From Acetobacterium sp965140355 (GTDB taxonomy: Bacteria; Bacillota; Clostridia; Eubacteriales; Eubacteriaceae), in contig OZ223194.1 in NCBI GenBank assembly GCA_965140355.1, positions 248,001 to 312,000 on the forward strand: DNA of 64,000 bases, given 5' to 3'. The translations under genes were made by a program, and so were the position numbers. Each line of letters starts with the position of its first letter. Position 1 is the first letter of the stretch. Positions 48,830-57,986 of the stretch are shown piece after piece. Under the pieces are notes generated by a model. That model was not told the DNA's origin, made no database searches, and saw nothing but the letters and a program-made list of their open reading frames with translations.

Positions 48830-49876
48830 TCAGAGTGCCAAGAACTTCTTGACATCTTCAATGCTTGAAAAGTTGTCGATTTCATAATTCAATAGTTCCA
48901 TCATCTTCAGATCCAGCTCAGCAATTCTTTTCTGATATTCAGCAGGCATGATTCCGAATTTTCTTGCTAACCGTAATTGATTGACTGAGTACCTTCTCAA
49001 ATCACTCAGGCTATCCCGAATTTTTTGGTGATTTAATTACCTTTTTCGATGAAACCTTCTTCAATAGCCTTCTTCTCTCAAAACTTCAGCTAATGTCATG
49101 GTTACTTCACTTCCTTCCTTGTAGGTTACTACTAATTGCTTAATAACGGTATTCAGTTGATCTTTTGAAAGCTGTGGTCCAGATGTCAGAATATAGCGCA
49201 TGCAGGTTTCAAAATACTGAATACCTGTTTCTTTTTCTTCCAACTCATCCAGGGCTCTGGCTGCCTTGAAAATCGTTTCCAGAAATTCCTGACTATTTTT
49301 CGTAAAAACATCTCTGAAAATAGACAAAGCAATCGTCAATTCTGCATTTCCTTTGATTTCTTCATCTGAAAAGTGAGATAAGTCATAGAGTTGGTAGCAA
49401 TAATCCGGTGTCAGTTGTTTGACTTCTTCCGGTAACGTATCAAAATCCATAATCAGATCGCTAAGCATCGATCCCATCTTCCATTGTGTTTTTCCGTGGT
49501 AAATCACCAATGGAATGATCACCGGGATATGGGTGTCATTTTCTCTGTTGACTTTCTGGTTCCAGATGCGAACCATGTACGTCAATAACTGCAGTGCAAC
49601 CATTCTGTCCGGATAGCTCTTGTGTTCAAACAGAAAATAAAGATAACCGTCCCGCTGATTGATTTTTGTTCTGAATAGCATGTCCGAGAATAACTCACTG
49701 AGTTCTTCATCAACGTGGCTACCATTCTGAATTTCCAGTTCATTCAGATCAACTATTTTTAAAATTAGTTCTGGCAGGTAGTTCTCGATGAAATCTCTAG
49801 CCACTAACGGATTTGAAAATATTTCCTTGAAAAACTTGTCATGGGGATTCTGTATTTTCATCTCACTATTTTTCAT
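48830..49876 (-). pseudogene. Rpn/PD-(D/E)XK transposase-like nuclease gene, broken
   Basis: An intact frame 49061-49876 (271 aa) encodes the N-terminal nuclease domain: NPHDKFFKEIFSNPLVARDFIENYLPE, FSDMLFRTKI, YLFEHKSYPD and IPLVIYHGKTQW. It ends early at LAEVLREEGY-stop. The following DNA continues in other frames (AIEEGFIEKG, then an open run to a stop at 48830 containing LRLARKFGIMPAEYQKRIAELD...IEDVKKFLAL) that looks like the usual C-terminal helical tail. So the gene is frameshifted near 49060. Rpn proteins promote RecA-independent recombination. Confidence 0.75.
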
Positions 49877-49989
49877 TTTTTCACTTTCTTTGCCTTTATT
49901 ATAATTGATTTCGCGTTAAAATGCCATTGGATTTAGTCGTTTGATTTTGCAATGTGGACGAAGCTAACTTCCGATTGAAGATTTTGTTT

Positions 49990-50099
49990 TCAGCTTGTCC
50001 TCGTCATCGATAATTGATAAAGATATTTTGACTGTCTATCCTTTTTAACATCACATGATAAATACTGATCATACTTTTTACTCTTGCCTGCCTCGCCAT
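49990..50099 (-). pseudogene. 5' fragment of a RAYT gene
   Basis: From ATG 50099 it reads MARQARVKSMISIYHVMLKRIDSQNIF, parallel to the intact RAYT, then frameshifts (DDEDK is out of frame) and stops. The upstream leader and REP are also copied. Confidence 0.8.
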
Positions 50100-50153
50100 T
50101 TTTGACCTCATTTCTTATTCGTTTACGCTACATTCTATCATATTTTACTAAAC

Positions 50154-50183
50154 GCGACAACTGAAATTTCGTCCCCGTGTCAC
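50154..50183. repeat. REP-like palindrome 2
   Basis: Copy of the GTGACACGGGGACG-type unit upstream of the RAYT fragment; it runs to within two bases of the end of the DUF2442 gene at 50185. Confidence 0.7.
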
Positions 50184-50184
50184 T

Positions 50185-50421
50185 CTAGCAAACTTTGCTC
50201 TTTTTGAATAAAAACTCTGGATCTAGATCCGCTTGGTTACACCATTCAATACTATCAAAACTAATACGTACAGTTCTGAATTTCTCCTCATTCTTTAGTT
50301 CTTGAAAAATACCTTTTTCCAGATATGGACTGACATCGAATATTCTTTTTTCACCATTTTCAAAAGTTAAGAGCAACTTATAATCATTTAAAGGTTCTAC
50401 ATCTATAACTGCTAAATACAT
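50185..50421 (-). CDS. DUF2442 domain protein
   Basis: 78 aa: LAVIDVEPLNDYKLLLTFENGEKRIFDVSPYLEKGIFQELK is the typical DUF2442 layout, with a short C-terminal extension. AGGAGGTCGAAAG precedes the ATG. It follows a DUF4160 gene by about 60 bp; the two families are commonly paired, and toxin-antitoxin-like roles have been suggested but not shown. REP DNA begins right at its 3' end. Confidence 0.82.
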   Translation of the reverse strand: MYLAVIDVEPLNDYKLLLTFENGEKRIFDVSPYLEKGIFQELKNEEKFRTVRISFDSIEWCNQADLDPEFLFKKSKVC

Positions 50422-50483
50422 CTTTCGACCTCCTATTTTAATGGATCAATTTTATATGGAAGCTCACTATTCATCGCCAGCAT

Positions 50484-50699
50484 CTAATCCGCAAATAGTT
50501 CTTCCTGTCTTAACTCAGCCCAAGCTAGAACAAGCTTAAGCTGTTTCTTTGGCAAATTGCCTTCTTTTAATTCACAAGTTTTAATGTCTATAATAGCCTT
50601 ATATTCTCCATAATACGCATGAAAATGTGGCGGATTATGTTCTTCTGGTGCACAAAACATCCGAATAATAATTCCATAAAACATACTAATTGTCGGCAT
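50484..50699 (-). CDS. DUF4160 domain protein
   Basis: 71 aa: MPTISMFYGIIIRMFCAPEEHNPPHFHAYYGEYKAIIDI is diagnostic of DUF4160, with conserved H-N-P-P-H-F-H-A. It is followed by DUF2442 on the same strand. Possible small metal-binding or toxin-like protein; function unproven. Confidence 0.85.
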   Translation of the reverse strand: MPTISMFYGIIIRMFCAPEEHNPPHFHAYYGEYKAIIDIKTCELKEGNLPKKQLKLVLAWAELRQEELFAD

Positions 50700-50949
50700 T
50701 TTATCGTCCTTTCACGTTCCCTACTATTTTAAATTATTTTCGAATCGACACACGATCATAACCAATAACTTATCACAATGAATGCGACGTCATTAATACC
50801 TATTCTTCTTTCCTTTATTTTATCATCTCAATCTTTGAATAGCAATGACATCTGAATGGAATCATCGTTTCATTCATTTGACCCTATGATTTCCTACATG
50901 GCTCTGTACAACCTCTGGACAGGCTGATTTTTTCAGCCGAAATATTCAT
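50700..50949. other. gene-free spacer ending at an IS66-like end
   Basis: No gene is seen. The right edge carries GAGGCACTTAC (50950-50960), the inverted match of the intact IS66 left end GTAAGTGCCTC, directly followed by RAYT leader DNA. This suggests an old insertion and deletion. Confidence 0.45.
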
Positions 50950-50995
50950 GAGGCACTTACACATCTTCGCTACATTCTATCATATTTTACTAAAC

Positions 50996-51042
50996 GTGAC
51001 AATTGAAACGTCCCTGCGTCACTACAAACGTCCCTGTGTCAC
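50996..51042. repeat. REP-like palindrome 3, one and a half units
   Basis: GTGACAATTGAAACGTCCCT...GTCAC followed by a second half unit ACGTCCCTGTGTCACT. It abuts the truncated tnpA at 51022-51288. Confidence 0.7.
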
Positions 51043-51424
51043 TAGATTAGTCGGAAGTTTTGCAAAAGTAACCGGTCCATCCGGTTCCAGTTGTGTGCTC
51101 GTTATCTCCTGGCTACAAGCCTGCTGGCGGATACGTTTCAGCCAGTAGTAATAGGATGTCTCTTTGATTTGTGTTTGCTGACACCAGGCTTTGATTGACA
51201 TCCCGCTCGTCTGCTGATCCTGAATCAGTTGTGTCCACTGTTCCATGCGGAACTTTGTTTTAACTGGAGTAATTTCATCCATTTGCAATACCCTCCTGTG
51301 CAGTTTTTCAAAGTCACTTGAAAAACTCGAAAAACTACAACTTGAAAAACTTTGGTTTATGTTTGGAGTCTATTATCTCATGGATTTTTTCGGTATGTAA
51401 GGCACCTTGTTATTGATCGCTTAC
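51022..51424 (-). mobile_element. IS66-family remnant (tnpA end)
   Basis: The 88-codon frame 51022-51288 is a TnpA homologue (QTSGMSIKAWCQQTQIKETSYYYWLKRIRQ) whose C-terminus is replaced by REP DNA. The non-coding end continues to CGCTTAC at 51424, matching the intact IS66 right end (GTAAGCGATC). It sits inside a RAYT copy, because RAYT 5' coding sequence starts immediately after. Confidence 0.75.
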
Positions 51425-51530
51425 TTTACTCTTGCCTGCCTCGCCATTTTTGACCTCACTTCTTATTCGTTTATGCTACACATTCTATCATATTTTTCTA
51501 AATGTGACAATAGAAACGTCCCCTTGTCAC
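51425..51530 (-). pseudogene. very short RAYT 5' fragment with leader and REP unit
   Basis: Codes for MARQARVK then is cut by the IS66 end at 51424. The leader and the REP-like unit 4 (51504-51530) are retained. Confidence 0.7.
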
Positions 51531-51533
51531 TTT

Positions 51534-51632
51534 CTTTTATCGACAGCCCGCTTTCTTTCCGTTCCTGAATCATTGCCTACCATTTTTCCTTTTGAATGAC
51601 GTACTGTGTGGACTTCATAAGTGCCATGATAA
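51534..51632 (-). pseudogene. second IS66 tnpA fragment
   Basis: Reads MALMKSTQYVIQKEKW-stop-AMIQERKESGLSIKE, the N-terminal HTH part of a TnpA with an internal stop, cut by REP unit 4. Its 5' flank shares GAGTCTATT(A/G)TCTCATG with the remnant above and has a hairpin CTTTTAGTGTTTT/AAAAACACTAAAAG. Confidence 0.65.
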
Positions 51633-51799
51633 AACTCTCCCTTCATACTTTTAGTGTTTTCAGAGTAACTCTAAAAACACTAAAAGTTCTGTTTTGAGTC
51701 TATTGTCTCATGTTTTTGAAATGTTTTAAATCCATGCGTTTATTGGACTCTTACGTTCCATCTGCCTCTTTAGCCACACCTTCCACTTTTTTTCTAAAT

Positions 51800-51826
51800 G
51801 TGACAAGTGAAACGTCCCCATGTCAC
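51800..51826. repeat. REP-like palindrome 5
   Basis: GTGACAAGTGAAACGTCCCCATGTCAC, followed by two extra GTCACTC half motifs. It lies just downstream of the truncated Ig-repeat gene's terminator. Confidence 0.65.
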
Positions 51827-51850
51827 TCTGTCACTCGCATGTCACTCCCA

Positions 51851-51890
51851 AAAGAAAAGACGACCCGAGTCCTAAAGAACCCGAATCGTC
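51851..51890 (-). terminator. terminator of the truncated Ig-repeat gene
   Basis: Minus-strand stem GACGATTCGGGTTC/GACTCGGGTCGTC followed by TTTTCTTTT. Confidence 0.82.
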
Positions 51891-51940
51891 TCTGTTTCCT
51901 TTTTTAAATTATACTCCAAAAATATTTTTCACAGATATTA

Positions 51941-53197
51941 CTAATTTACTATTACAGTTTCTACATTTGATTCGATGTTATCAAATGTTACTGTAAAGTA
52001 GTATGTTCCAGTTGTCAAAGTAGGAGTACCATTAACCCATAAAGTTGCCGTATTCGAAGCCACTGTTGGGGTATTTGTTATTATTCCTGTCGGAGCAGAA
52101 GTTGTACTGAGCTTGCTTCCATCTGTATACCATGTTACTGTCCCACCTTGTCCATCTGCAATATTACTGGTTGTTATGCCATAGTCTATATTCCCACCAA
52201 CTGATGGATTAAAACTATTTGGCGTAGATGCTATTGTTACGGTTTGGGTCAAAACAACGAGCGTTGACCCTACTGATTCGATATTATCGACTGTTACTGT
52301 AAAATAATATGTCCCAGCTACCATCGGTGTCGAACCATCACCAGCCATGTTTAGCGTTAAACTATTTGATGATACCGTTGGGCTACTCGGTGTGATTCCT
52401 TGCGGTGCTCCAGTTGTGGTCGCATATGTATTATCTGTATACCATTTTACTGTTACACCTTGTCCATCTGCCATATTTGTTGTTGTAATAGCATACTGGA
52501 CATTACCTGATGTCGTAATTTTGAAACTACCTGACGCAGCTCCGACTGTTACAGTTTGATCCAAAACAACGAGCGTTGACCCTGCTGATTCGATATTATC
52601 GATTGTTACTGTAAAGTAATATGTTCCAGCTACCATCGGTGTCGAACCATCACCAGCCATGTTTAGCGTTAAACTATTTGATGATACCGTTGGGCTGCTC
52701 GGTGTGATTCCTTGCGGTGCTCCAGTTGTGGTCGCATATGTATTATCTGTATACCATTTTACTGTTGCACCTTGTCCATCTGCCATATTTGTTGTTGTAA
52801 TCGCATAATTGACATTACCTGATGTCGTAATTTTGAAACTACCTGAGGCAGCTCCGACAGATACAGTTTGATTCAAAACAACGAGCGTTGACCCTGCTGA
52901 TTCGATACCTCCAATTGTTACCTTAAAGTGATATGTTCCAGCTAACATTGGCGACGTACCAGCAACGTTCAGCGTTGCAGCATTCGATGAAATACTTGGG
53001 TATCCAGCCGATATTCCTTGTGGAGCTGTAGTTAATGAGCTATAACTACTATCTGTATACCATGTTACTGATGCCGTTTGTCCATCTGCAATATTGCTTG
53101 TTGTAATCGCATAAGTAACATTACCAGCTGTTGTCGTTTTAAAATTACCTGATGCAGCTCCTACTGTTATTGATTGTGTTGCACCACCATTCCTTAC
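51941..53197 (-). pseudogene. 5'-truncated Ig-like repeat surface protein
   Basis: The frame is open for about 418 codons, but the first in-frame ATG is 52948, inside a repeat. Upstream codons continue the repeat pattern (SITVGAASGNFKTTTAGNVTYAITTSNIADGQ) up to the group II intron boundary near 53190. It holds four and a fraction repeats of about 85 aa (GNVxYAITTxNxADGQ, WYTDxxYxTTTGAPQGI, SNxLTLNxAG, GTYYFTVTIDNIESAGSTLVVL). Repeats 2 and 3 are nearly identical even at DNA level. The signal peptide and promoter are missing, so it is probably silent unless intron splicing or readthrough supplies a start. Confidence 0.72.
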
Positions 53198-53815
53198 CTA
53201 TCTTTTTATAAGATTTCGGCAGGTCTACACCATACGTGCGGCTTTCACCGCATACGGCGTTGCATCGATAATTCTTTATTTAGATGTATTTCATCTAACT
53301 TACCGACTGAGCCCCTTCGCTAGCTTCTGTTTTATCCTGAACTCATGTTACCATCAAGCTATTTCCATTTCTGGTTTTTCGGCAGAAGGTCATCACTACT
53401 ATGAACCCGCTGAGCCCGAATAAGGATCATCAGGTCTGCCAACCTTTCTCTTATTCAGCATCAAACGTTCCTCTTTACTTATCCCTTTTTTGGGCTGCCT
53501 TAGGTCTCCACTAACGACATAGCACAATCAGGTTTAACATCCCGAATTGTTCCTGATTCAGCAACATATTTAAACGTTGTTGGTTCAAGCCAAGCCCAAG
53601 GTATTATCTATATTTAACAGCATGAACGAATAGCTATTCCGCATTAACATGGATTAGGCAATCTTGACCATAGCAACCTTTTAAAGAACCCCGCACAGGA
53701 CTTGCACCTATTACGACTTCACCTGGCTTCACATCGATTGACTGACAGATCAATCAACTGTGCAGGAGGATCAGGTATGAGATTATAGGGTGTTATCCCA
53801 ACTAGGGTTTTCACC
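53190..53815 (-). mobile_element. ORF-less group II intron (ribozyme only)
   Basis: A domain V-like hairpin is clear on the minus strand at 53228-53259: CGCCGTATGCGG, TGAAAG loop, CCGCACGTATGGTG, with a CGC triad and a two-base bulge. A domain VI-like stem follows (ATCTT/AAGAT) and an AT 3' end near 53190. The preceding 550 bases hold intron-like segments such as GTGAAGCCAGGTGAAGTCG and AGGTGCAAGTCC and no reverse transcriptase. The 5' boundary is uncertain. It lies just after the terminator of the 53933 gene, a site type favoured by class C introns, though the class is not established. Confidence 0.62.
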
Positions 53816-53837
53816 TAGTCATTCAGTAAAGAAGTTA

Positions 53838-53871
53838 AAGAAAAGGCCCCATACCATTATGGTATGAGGCC
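53838..53871 (-). terminator. terminator of the 53933-57250 ChW gene
   Basis: Stem GGCCTCATACC/GGTATGGGGCC, loop ATAAT, then TTTTCTTT on the minus strand. The intron remnant starts about 20-30 bases beyond. Confidence 0.85.
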
Positions 53872-53932
53872 ATTCTCTTCACTCGTTTCATTCTAATAAT
53901 CAGAATTTATAGAGTAACGTTTCGCACTTTTA

Positions 53933-56900
53933 TTATTGGGCTGTTGCTGTACCAAGCAAATTAGTTGCAGCTGGATTTGCTGCTAAATCCGCAATCGCTC
54001 CAGTACCTTCTGTACCTAAAGTACTACCACTGACAGTACTTCCTACTGCAGTAGTTCCGGCAACGCCAACTGTCATTGTTACTGTAGTATCATTTGCTGC
54101 AATAATGCTGATACCAACTGTTGTTGTTCCATCCATTGATGTTGTCCAAGCCGTTCCACCTTCTGTAGGTAGTGTCACAAGTGATTTATCTGCGGCTGGG
54201 ATTGCTCCAACTACTGCTGCATGTGCCGCTAATTTTTCTGAAGCATCAAACACAATTGTTGGAGTAGCACCTGTTGAAATTGATTTGTATGTTAATACTG
54301 GTGCTGCTTTATCTGTTGAAGTTACAACATCAGTTGTTGTTGTAATATTACCAACAAGATCTTCAATTGAACCATCAACTGCTGCTGTTGGTGTTGCGCC
54401 TGTATCAGGTGCACCTGACTCATTAAGTTTAATTACTGCTGTATCTCCAGTTACACTTAGTACTGAATTTACAGTATAATCATCGCTAATGCTGAAATCA
54501 GATGCTTGAACTGTACCACCGACAACAGATTCAGAAAATACAACTGTTAATTTGTCAATTTGTCCGTTTGTATCTGCATCACCAGTTTCGACAGATTTAA
54601 TAAATGGTGCTACTTTATCTGCGATCGCAGATCCAGCAAGTTTTATTTCGGCATTCACACCACCAAATGATGAAGTAAGGGCATTCGCTTCAAGCACTAA
54701 CTTATCATCACCCGCCCAACCTGCTGCTGCTGTATTTGTTAACGGCGTGTGAATTTCGATAGTTACAAAAGCTTTATTGCCTTGATTTACATACGTAGCA
54801 TCATCTACAGCTTCTGTAGCGAATTTGATCTTACTCTTGTCAATTGCTTGAAGTTCTGTATTTACTTCAAATGTAACTGTGTCTTTTTCAGTAACCTTAG
54901 CAGAGTCTGCTACATATTCTGGTGCAACTGATGTAGCTGCTTCAATATCTTTAGTAACCGATAATCCACCAATTGCATTTCCTAATGTGTCTGTAAATGT
55001 ACCACTAATGTCTAATTTGTCGTCTGTTCCATCTAAATCAGCAACAGTAGCGCCTAATGCAATTTCTACTGTTTTTGCATCTTTAATTGAAGCTACAGTT
55101 CCTGTTGGGAAATCTGTTTGTGCTAAATTAACTTTTAATACGTAATTAGTTAATGTTGTTAAACCAGTAGCTGACATATCTTTGTCAAATTTAACAATTA
55201 ACTTGTTATCTGTACCATCATAAATTACTGCGTCAACTTTAGGTGCTACTTTATCAGCAACTGCGATTGTTTTTGTTACAGTAACCAATGTATTTGGTAC
55301 CACTGCTTTGTCCTTAATGTTTTTAATTTCTAAAGTATAGTTTCCTGCATCCATATCAGCTGTTGTTGTGATTGTAGTTTTCTTGTCAGCTGAAACATAA
55401 GCTAAAGTGCTAAGTGAAACTGCTTTATTATCACTATCTCTTAAAATGAAATTGCTTGCAGTTTGTGCGTCTGTAGCATCAACATCTTTACTGAATACTA
55501 CTTCAATTTTCTTAGCTGTAGTGGCTTCTGCACTCACTACTGTTGGTGCAGTTGTGTCAGCTACTACCGTTGCTTCAAGGGTTACTGGCAATGCTAAAAT
55601 ATTACCATACAGATCTTTTGCTTTATTTGCATCGGTAATACCAGCTTTGTAGTCAATGAAAATGCTTGATGTACCTGGTGGTAACGCATCAGCAAATAAT
55701 ACTTTGTATTGATTTGCAGCAACTTTAGTAACTGCAGACCCAGTTACCTCATGGTGGGTTTTGTAAGTGTGTGAGAATACAACATTTGCATTGTTTACAA
55801 GTGTTGTAGAATCCATGTCTTTACTAAACTCTAAAACAACAGTTTTAGCATCAGACTCAACTTCTTTTAATGCAACTGTTGGTGCAGTTGTATCGCTACC
55901 ATATACAAAAGATAAATCAGTCGATACATTTTTGAATCCAGCTAGATCAGGAACACCTTCAACTGTTAAAGTATAATTCCCATCTGGCAATACTGTTCCA
56001 AGTGTCAATGTTACTATATTTCTATCAGCAGGCCCAGCTGTAGTTACAACTGCCGGTGCTGAGTAAGTACCATTATTGATTTTATAAGTTCCTCCTGCTT
56101 TAACTGGTTCAGAGAAAGTAACTTTTAAAGTTTTGGTACCGGTTTGAACTACTGATTGCGCTATTGGCAATGTAGTATCAAAGAATGAAAGATCAAAGGA
56201 TACTTCCGCTAATTTTTGATCATCAGCAGTCATAACATCTTTGATTGTTAATTTACGGGTTTCTTGATTAACAGCTGCTTTTGCCGTATCCAAATCAATC
56301 AAAACTGTTTTTTCATCTGCTTGAAGAGTTGCCACTGCATCTGTTAAGTCAGCATTATCAGTTCCTACTTTTGCATCTAAAGCATAGTTGTTAGTTAGAT
56401 CTTCTGCTGTATCTTTTGTTACTGCAGTATTGAATTTCACTTCAATTTGACCAAGGTTAAGTACAGTTACTGATTCAACTTTCAGCACTTTTACTAAGTC
56501 AGCTTGAGCTGCTGTAATTGCTGCGGTAGCTGCGTCAACTTCTGATTGAAGATTATCACTTGTTACTACGTTAGCATCAACAACTGCTTGATAAGCTGCC
56601 CAAGATTCTGCAGTATAATCAGATTCTGTTACGGCTGCTAAAGCTGCATCGTAAGCTGTTAAATCAGCTACTTTTTTCACAACTTCAATCTTAATTCCTT
56701 CAAGACGTAATGCTTGGCCTTCTGTACCAGACATTTCGCCATCATATTTCCAGCCATCTTCCCAACCAATGTTTTGAATGTGTGTCTTATAACGTACAGA
56801 ATAATCAGCTGCGCTGTCGCCAGTTAACATAATCTTGATTCCTTCAAGACGTAACCATTGACCAACTGTTCCGGAAAGTTCGCCGTCAGAAACCCAGCCT

Positions 56901-57250
56901 TGATCCCAGCCTAAGTTTTCAATCTGAGTGATATAGGTAACACCTAAATCAGCCGGCAGTTTTTCGTTATCGATTTTAATTTCGATTCCTTCTAAACGTA
57001 AGCCTTTTCCTTCAGATCCTGACATGGCTCCGTCAGAAACCCATCCTTGAGCCCAGCCTTCATTTTGAATCTGAGTTTGATAGGTTATACCATCAACTTG
57101 TCCTTCTTCAGCAGCTGCTGCGCTTCCTGTGAACAATCCAACAAATGAATCCCAAGCTGATGGTTGTTTTTCAGCTGCGAATACACTTGAAGAAAAGACG
57201 ACAGATAGCATTAACATTGCTGTTAGAATACGTACTACATTTTTCTTCAT
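53933..57250 (-). CDS. secreted ChW protein with SbsA-like Ig domains
   Basis: 1105 aa. Signal peptide (MKKNVVRILTAMLMLSVVFSSSVFAAEK), three ChW repeats (GWAQGWVSDGAMSGSEGKGLRLEGIEI and related, residues about 50-190), one FIVAR-like repeat (DYTAESWAAYQAVVDANVVTSD...). About seven Ig-like domains of the SbsA/Big_5 kind follow, each with (K)VVFSKDVDATDA / VTFSEPVKAGG and V.D.AGN-type strands. Codons are strikingly uniform (GCT, GTT, ACT, AAA) compared with neighbours, as in highly expressed genes, and the leader is long (about 240 nt), so it may be a major surface or S-layer-type protein; that is inference. Confidence 0.88.
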   Translation of the reverse strand: MKKNVVRILTAMLMLSVVFSSSVFAAEKQPSAWDSFVGLFTGSAAAAEEGQVDGITYQTQIQNEGWAQGWVSDGAMSGSEGKGLRLEGIEIKIDNEKLPADLGVTYITQIENLGWDQGWVSDGELSGTVGQWLRLEGIKIMLTGDSAADYSVRYKTHIQNIGWEDGWKYDGEMSGTEGQALRLEGIKIEVVKKVADLTAYDAALAAVTESDYTAESWAAYQAVVDANVVTSDNLQSEVDAATAAITAAQADLVKVLKVESVTVLNLGQIEVKFNTAVTKDTAEDLTNNYALDAKVGTDNADLTDAVATLQADEKTVLIDLDTAKAAVNQETRKLTIKDVMTADDQKLAEVSFDLSFFDTTLPIAQSVVQTGTKTLKVTFSEPVKAGGTYKINNGTYSAPAVVTTAGPADRNIVTLTLGTVLPDGNYTLTVEGVPDLAGFKNVSTDLSFVYGSDTTAPTVALKEVESDAKTVVLEFSKDMDSTTLVNNANVVFSHTYKTHHEVTGSAVTKVAANQYKVLFADALPPGTSSIFIDYKAGITDANKAKDLYGNILALPVTLEATVVADTTAPTVVSAEATTAKKIEVVFSKDVDATDAQTASNFILRDSDNKAVSLSTLAYVSADKKTTITTTADMDAGNYTLEIKNIKDKAVVPNTLVTVTKTIAVADKVAPKVDAVIYDGTDNKLIVKFDKDMSATGLTTLTNYVLKVNLAQTDFPTGTVASIKDAKTVEIALGATVADLDGTDDKLDISGTFTDTLGNAIGGLSVTKDIEAATSVAPEYVADSAKVTEKDTVTFEVNTELQAIDKSKIKFATEAVDDATYVNQGNKAFVTIEIHTPLTNTAAAGWAGDDKLVLEANALTSSFGGVNAEIKLAGSAIADKVAPFIKSVETGDADTNGQIDKLTVVFSESVVGGTVQASDFSISDDYTVNSVLSVTGDTAVIKLNESGAPDTGATPTAAVDGSIEDLVGNITTTTDVVTSTDKAAPVLTYKSISTGATPTIVFDASEKLAAHAAVVGAIPAADKSLVTLPTEGGTAWTTSMDGTTTVGISIIAANDTTVTMTVGVAGTTAVGSTVSGSTLGTEGTGAIADLAANPAATNLLGTATAQ

Positions 57251-57493
57251 ACTTAATCCTCCGTTGTTAAATTTTGGGGTTTTTTATCTGGAAGTTTCAG
57301 CAAAAATTTTGACATTAATCGCCTAAAAATTCCAGAGCATAATCTTGCTCCTTATTGTTGTTCTGGATTTACTGTTCGAACTGTCCCTCTTTCCTCCTTC
57401 CTAATTATAAGCTGTGCAAACCAATATTACCATTGAAAAAGTTAGTCCGCCAATACAGTTGAATGGTAAACCGAGAAAGAGCGTTCTTGTATG

Positions 57494-57522
57494 ATTCTAC
57501 ACCTTCTTAAGGTTATTTGCAA
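57494..57522 (-). promoter_or_regulatory. ChW-gene promoter, TTGCAA-N17-TAGAAT
   Basis: Minus strand TTGCAA, spacer ending AAGAAGGTG, TAGAAT. Same pattern as 46440-46468 and 31960-31988. Confidence 0.75.
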
Positions 57523-57884
57523 TAAATATCGTTTGTTTTTTGAATAAAAATCGTGATTTTTACATTACAAATCCGATATAATATGCGTTCAACTCATATT
57601 GTTGGCACATTCTGATATTTTACGTTAACAATGTGGCTGACATTTTCAATTTAACCAAACAAACTGCCATTTTTCCGGGTAAAACAAGATTCAAAACGGT
57701 TTCATCGTTCGATGTCATCAGCTCCTTTCATCATTGCCATGCTGGTTGTTCATTTTCGACACTATATTTGGTTAACGCAGGAGTACTGCGTTTTATTGCA
57801 TCGAATTTTATTTTTTTTTATTTTTTTATTTGATTTGCTGTGCAACCAAGAATGATATCGTTGCATGCTGTTTTTCAACCCGGG

Positions 57885-57951
57885 GATGACACGGGGACGC
57901 GACGGGATGTCATCTCTTAGGAGCTGACACGCCGTATCGTCCCCGTGTCAC
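57885..57951. repeat. REP-like unit pair, head to head (unit 6)
   Basis: GATGACACGGGGACG... and its inverse ...CGTCCCCGTGTCA face each other across about 10 bases. It is the only paired arrangement in the window and lies downstream of the RsgI-like gene. Confidence 0.7.
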
Positions 57952-57986
57952 CCCCTAACCCCGTATCACCCCCTAACTTCACTTTC

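Larger units (their letters stand above)
57251..57986. other. long intergenic region: leader and promoter of the ChW gene, REP-like pair
   Basis: The 240-base leader of the 53933-57250 gene occupies 57251-57493; no known riboswitch class is recognised in it. The promoter is at 57494-57522. 57523-57880 is AT-rich with no convincing gene. A facing pair of REP-like units follows at 57885-57951. Confidence 0.5.

Noticed and set aside
51397..51424. GTAAGGCACC...GATCGCTTAC as a tiny complete element with two IS66 ends
   Set aside because: Only the right end matches the intact IS66 beyond a few bases; the left half is probably chance.
57251..57493. Possible riboswitch in the 240-base leader of the 53933-57250 gene
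   Set aside because: No conserved core of a class I know is visible; a long leader alone is not evidence.
57633..57833. 66-aa plus-strand frame in the long intergenic region
   Set aside because: No ribosome site, no similarity and an aromatic-rich random-looking translation.
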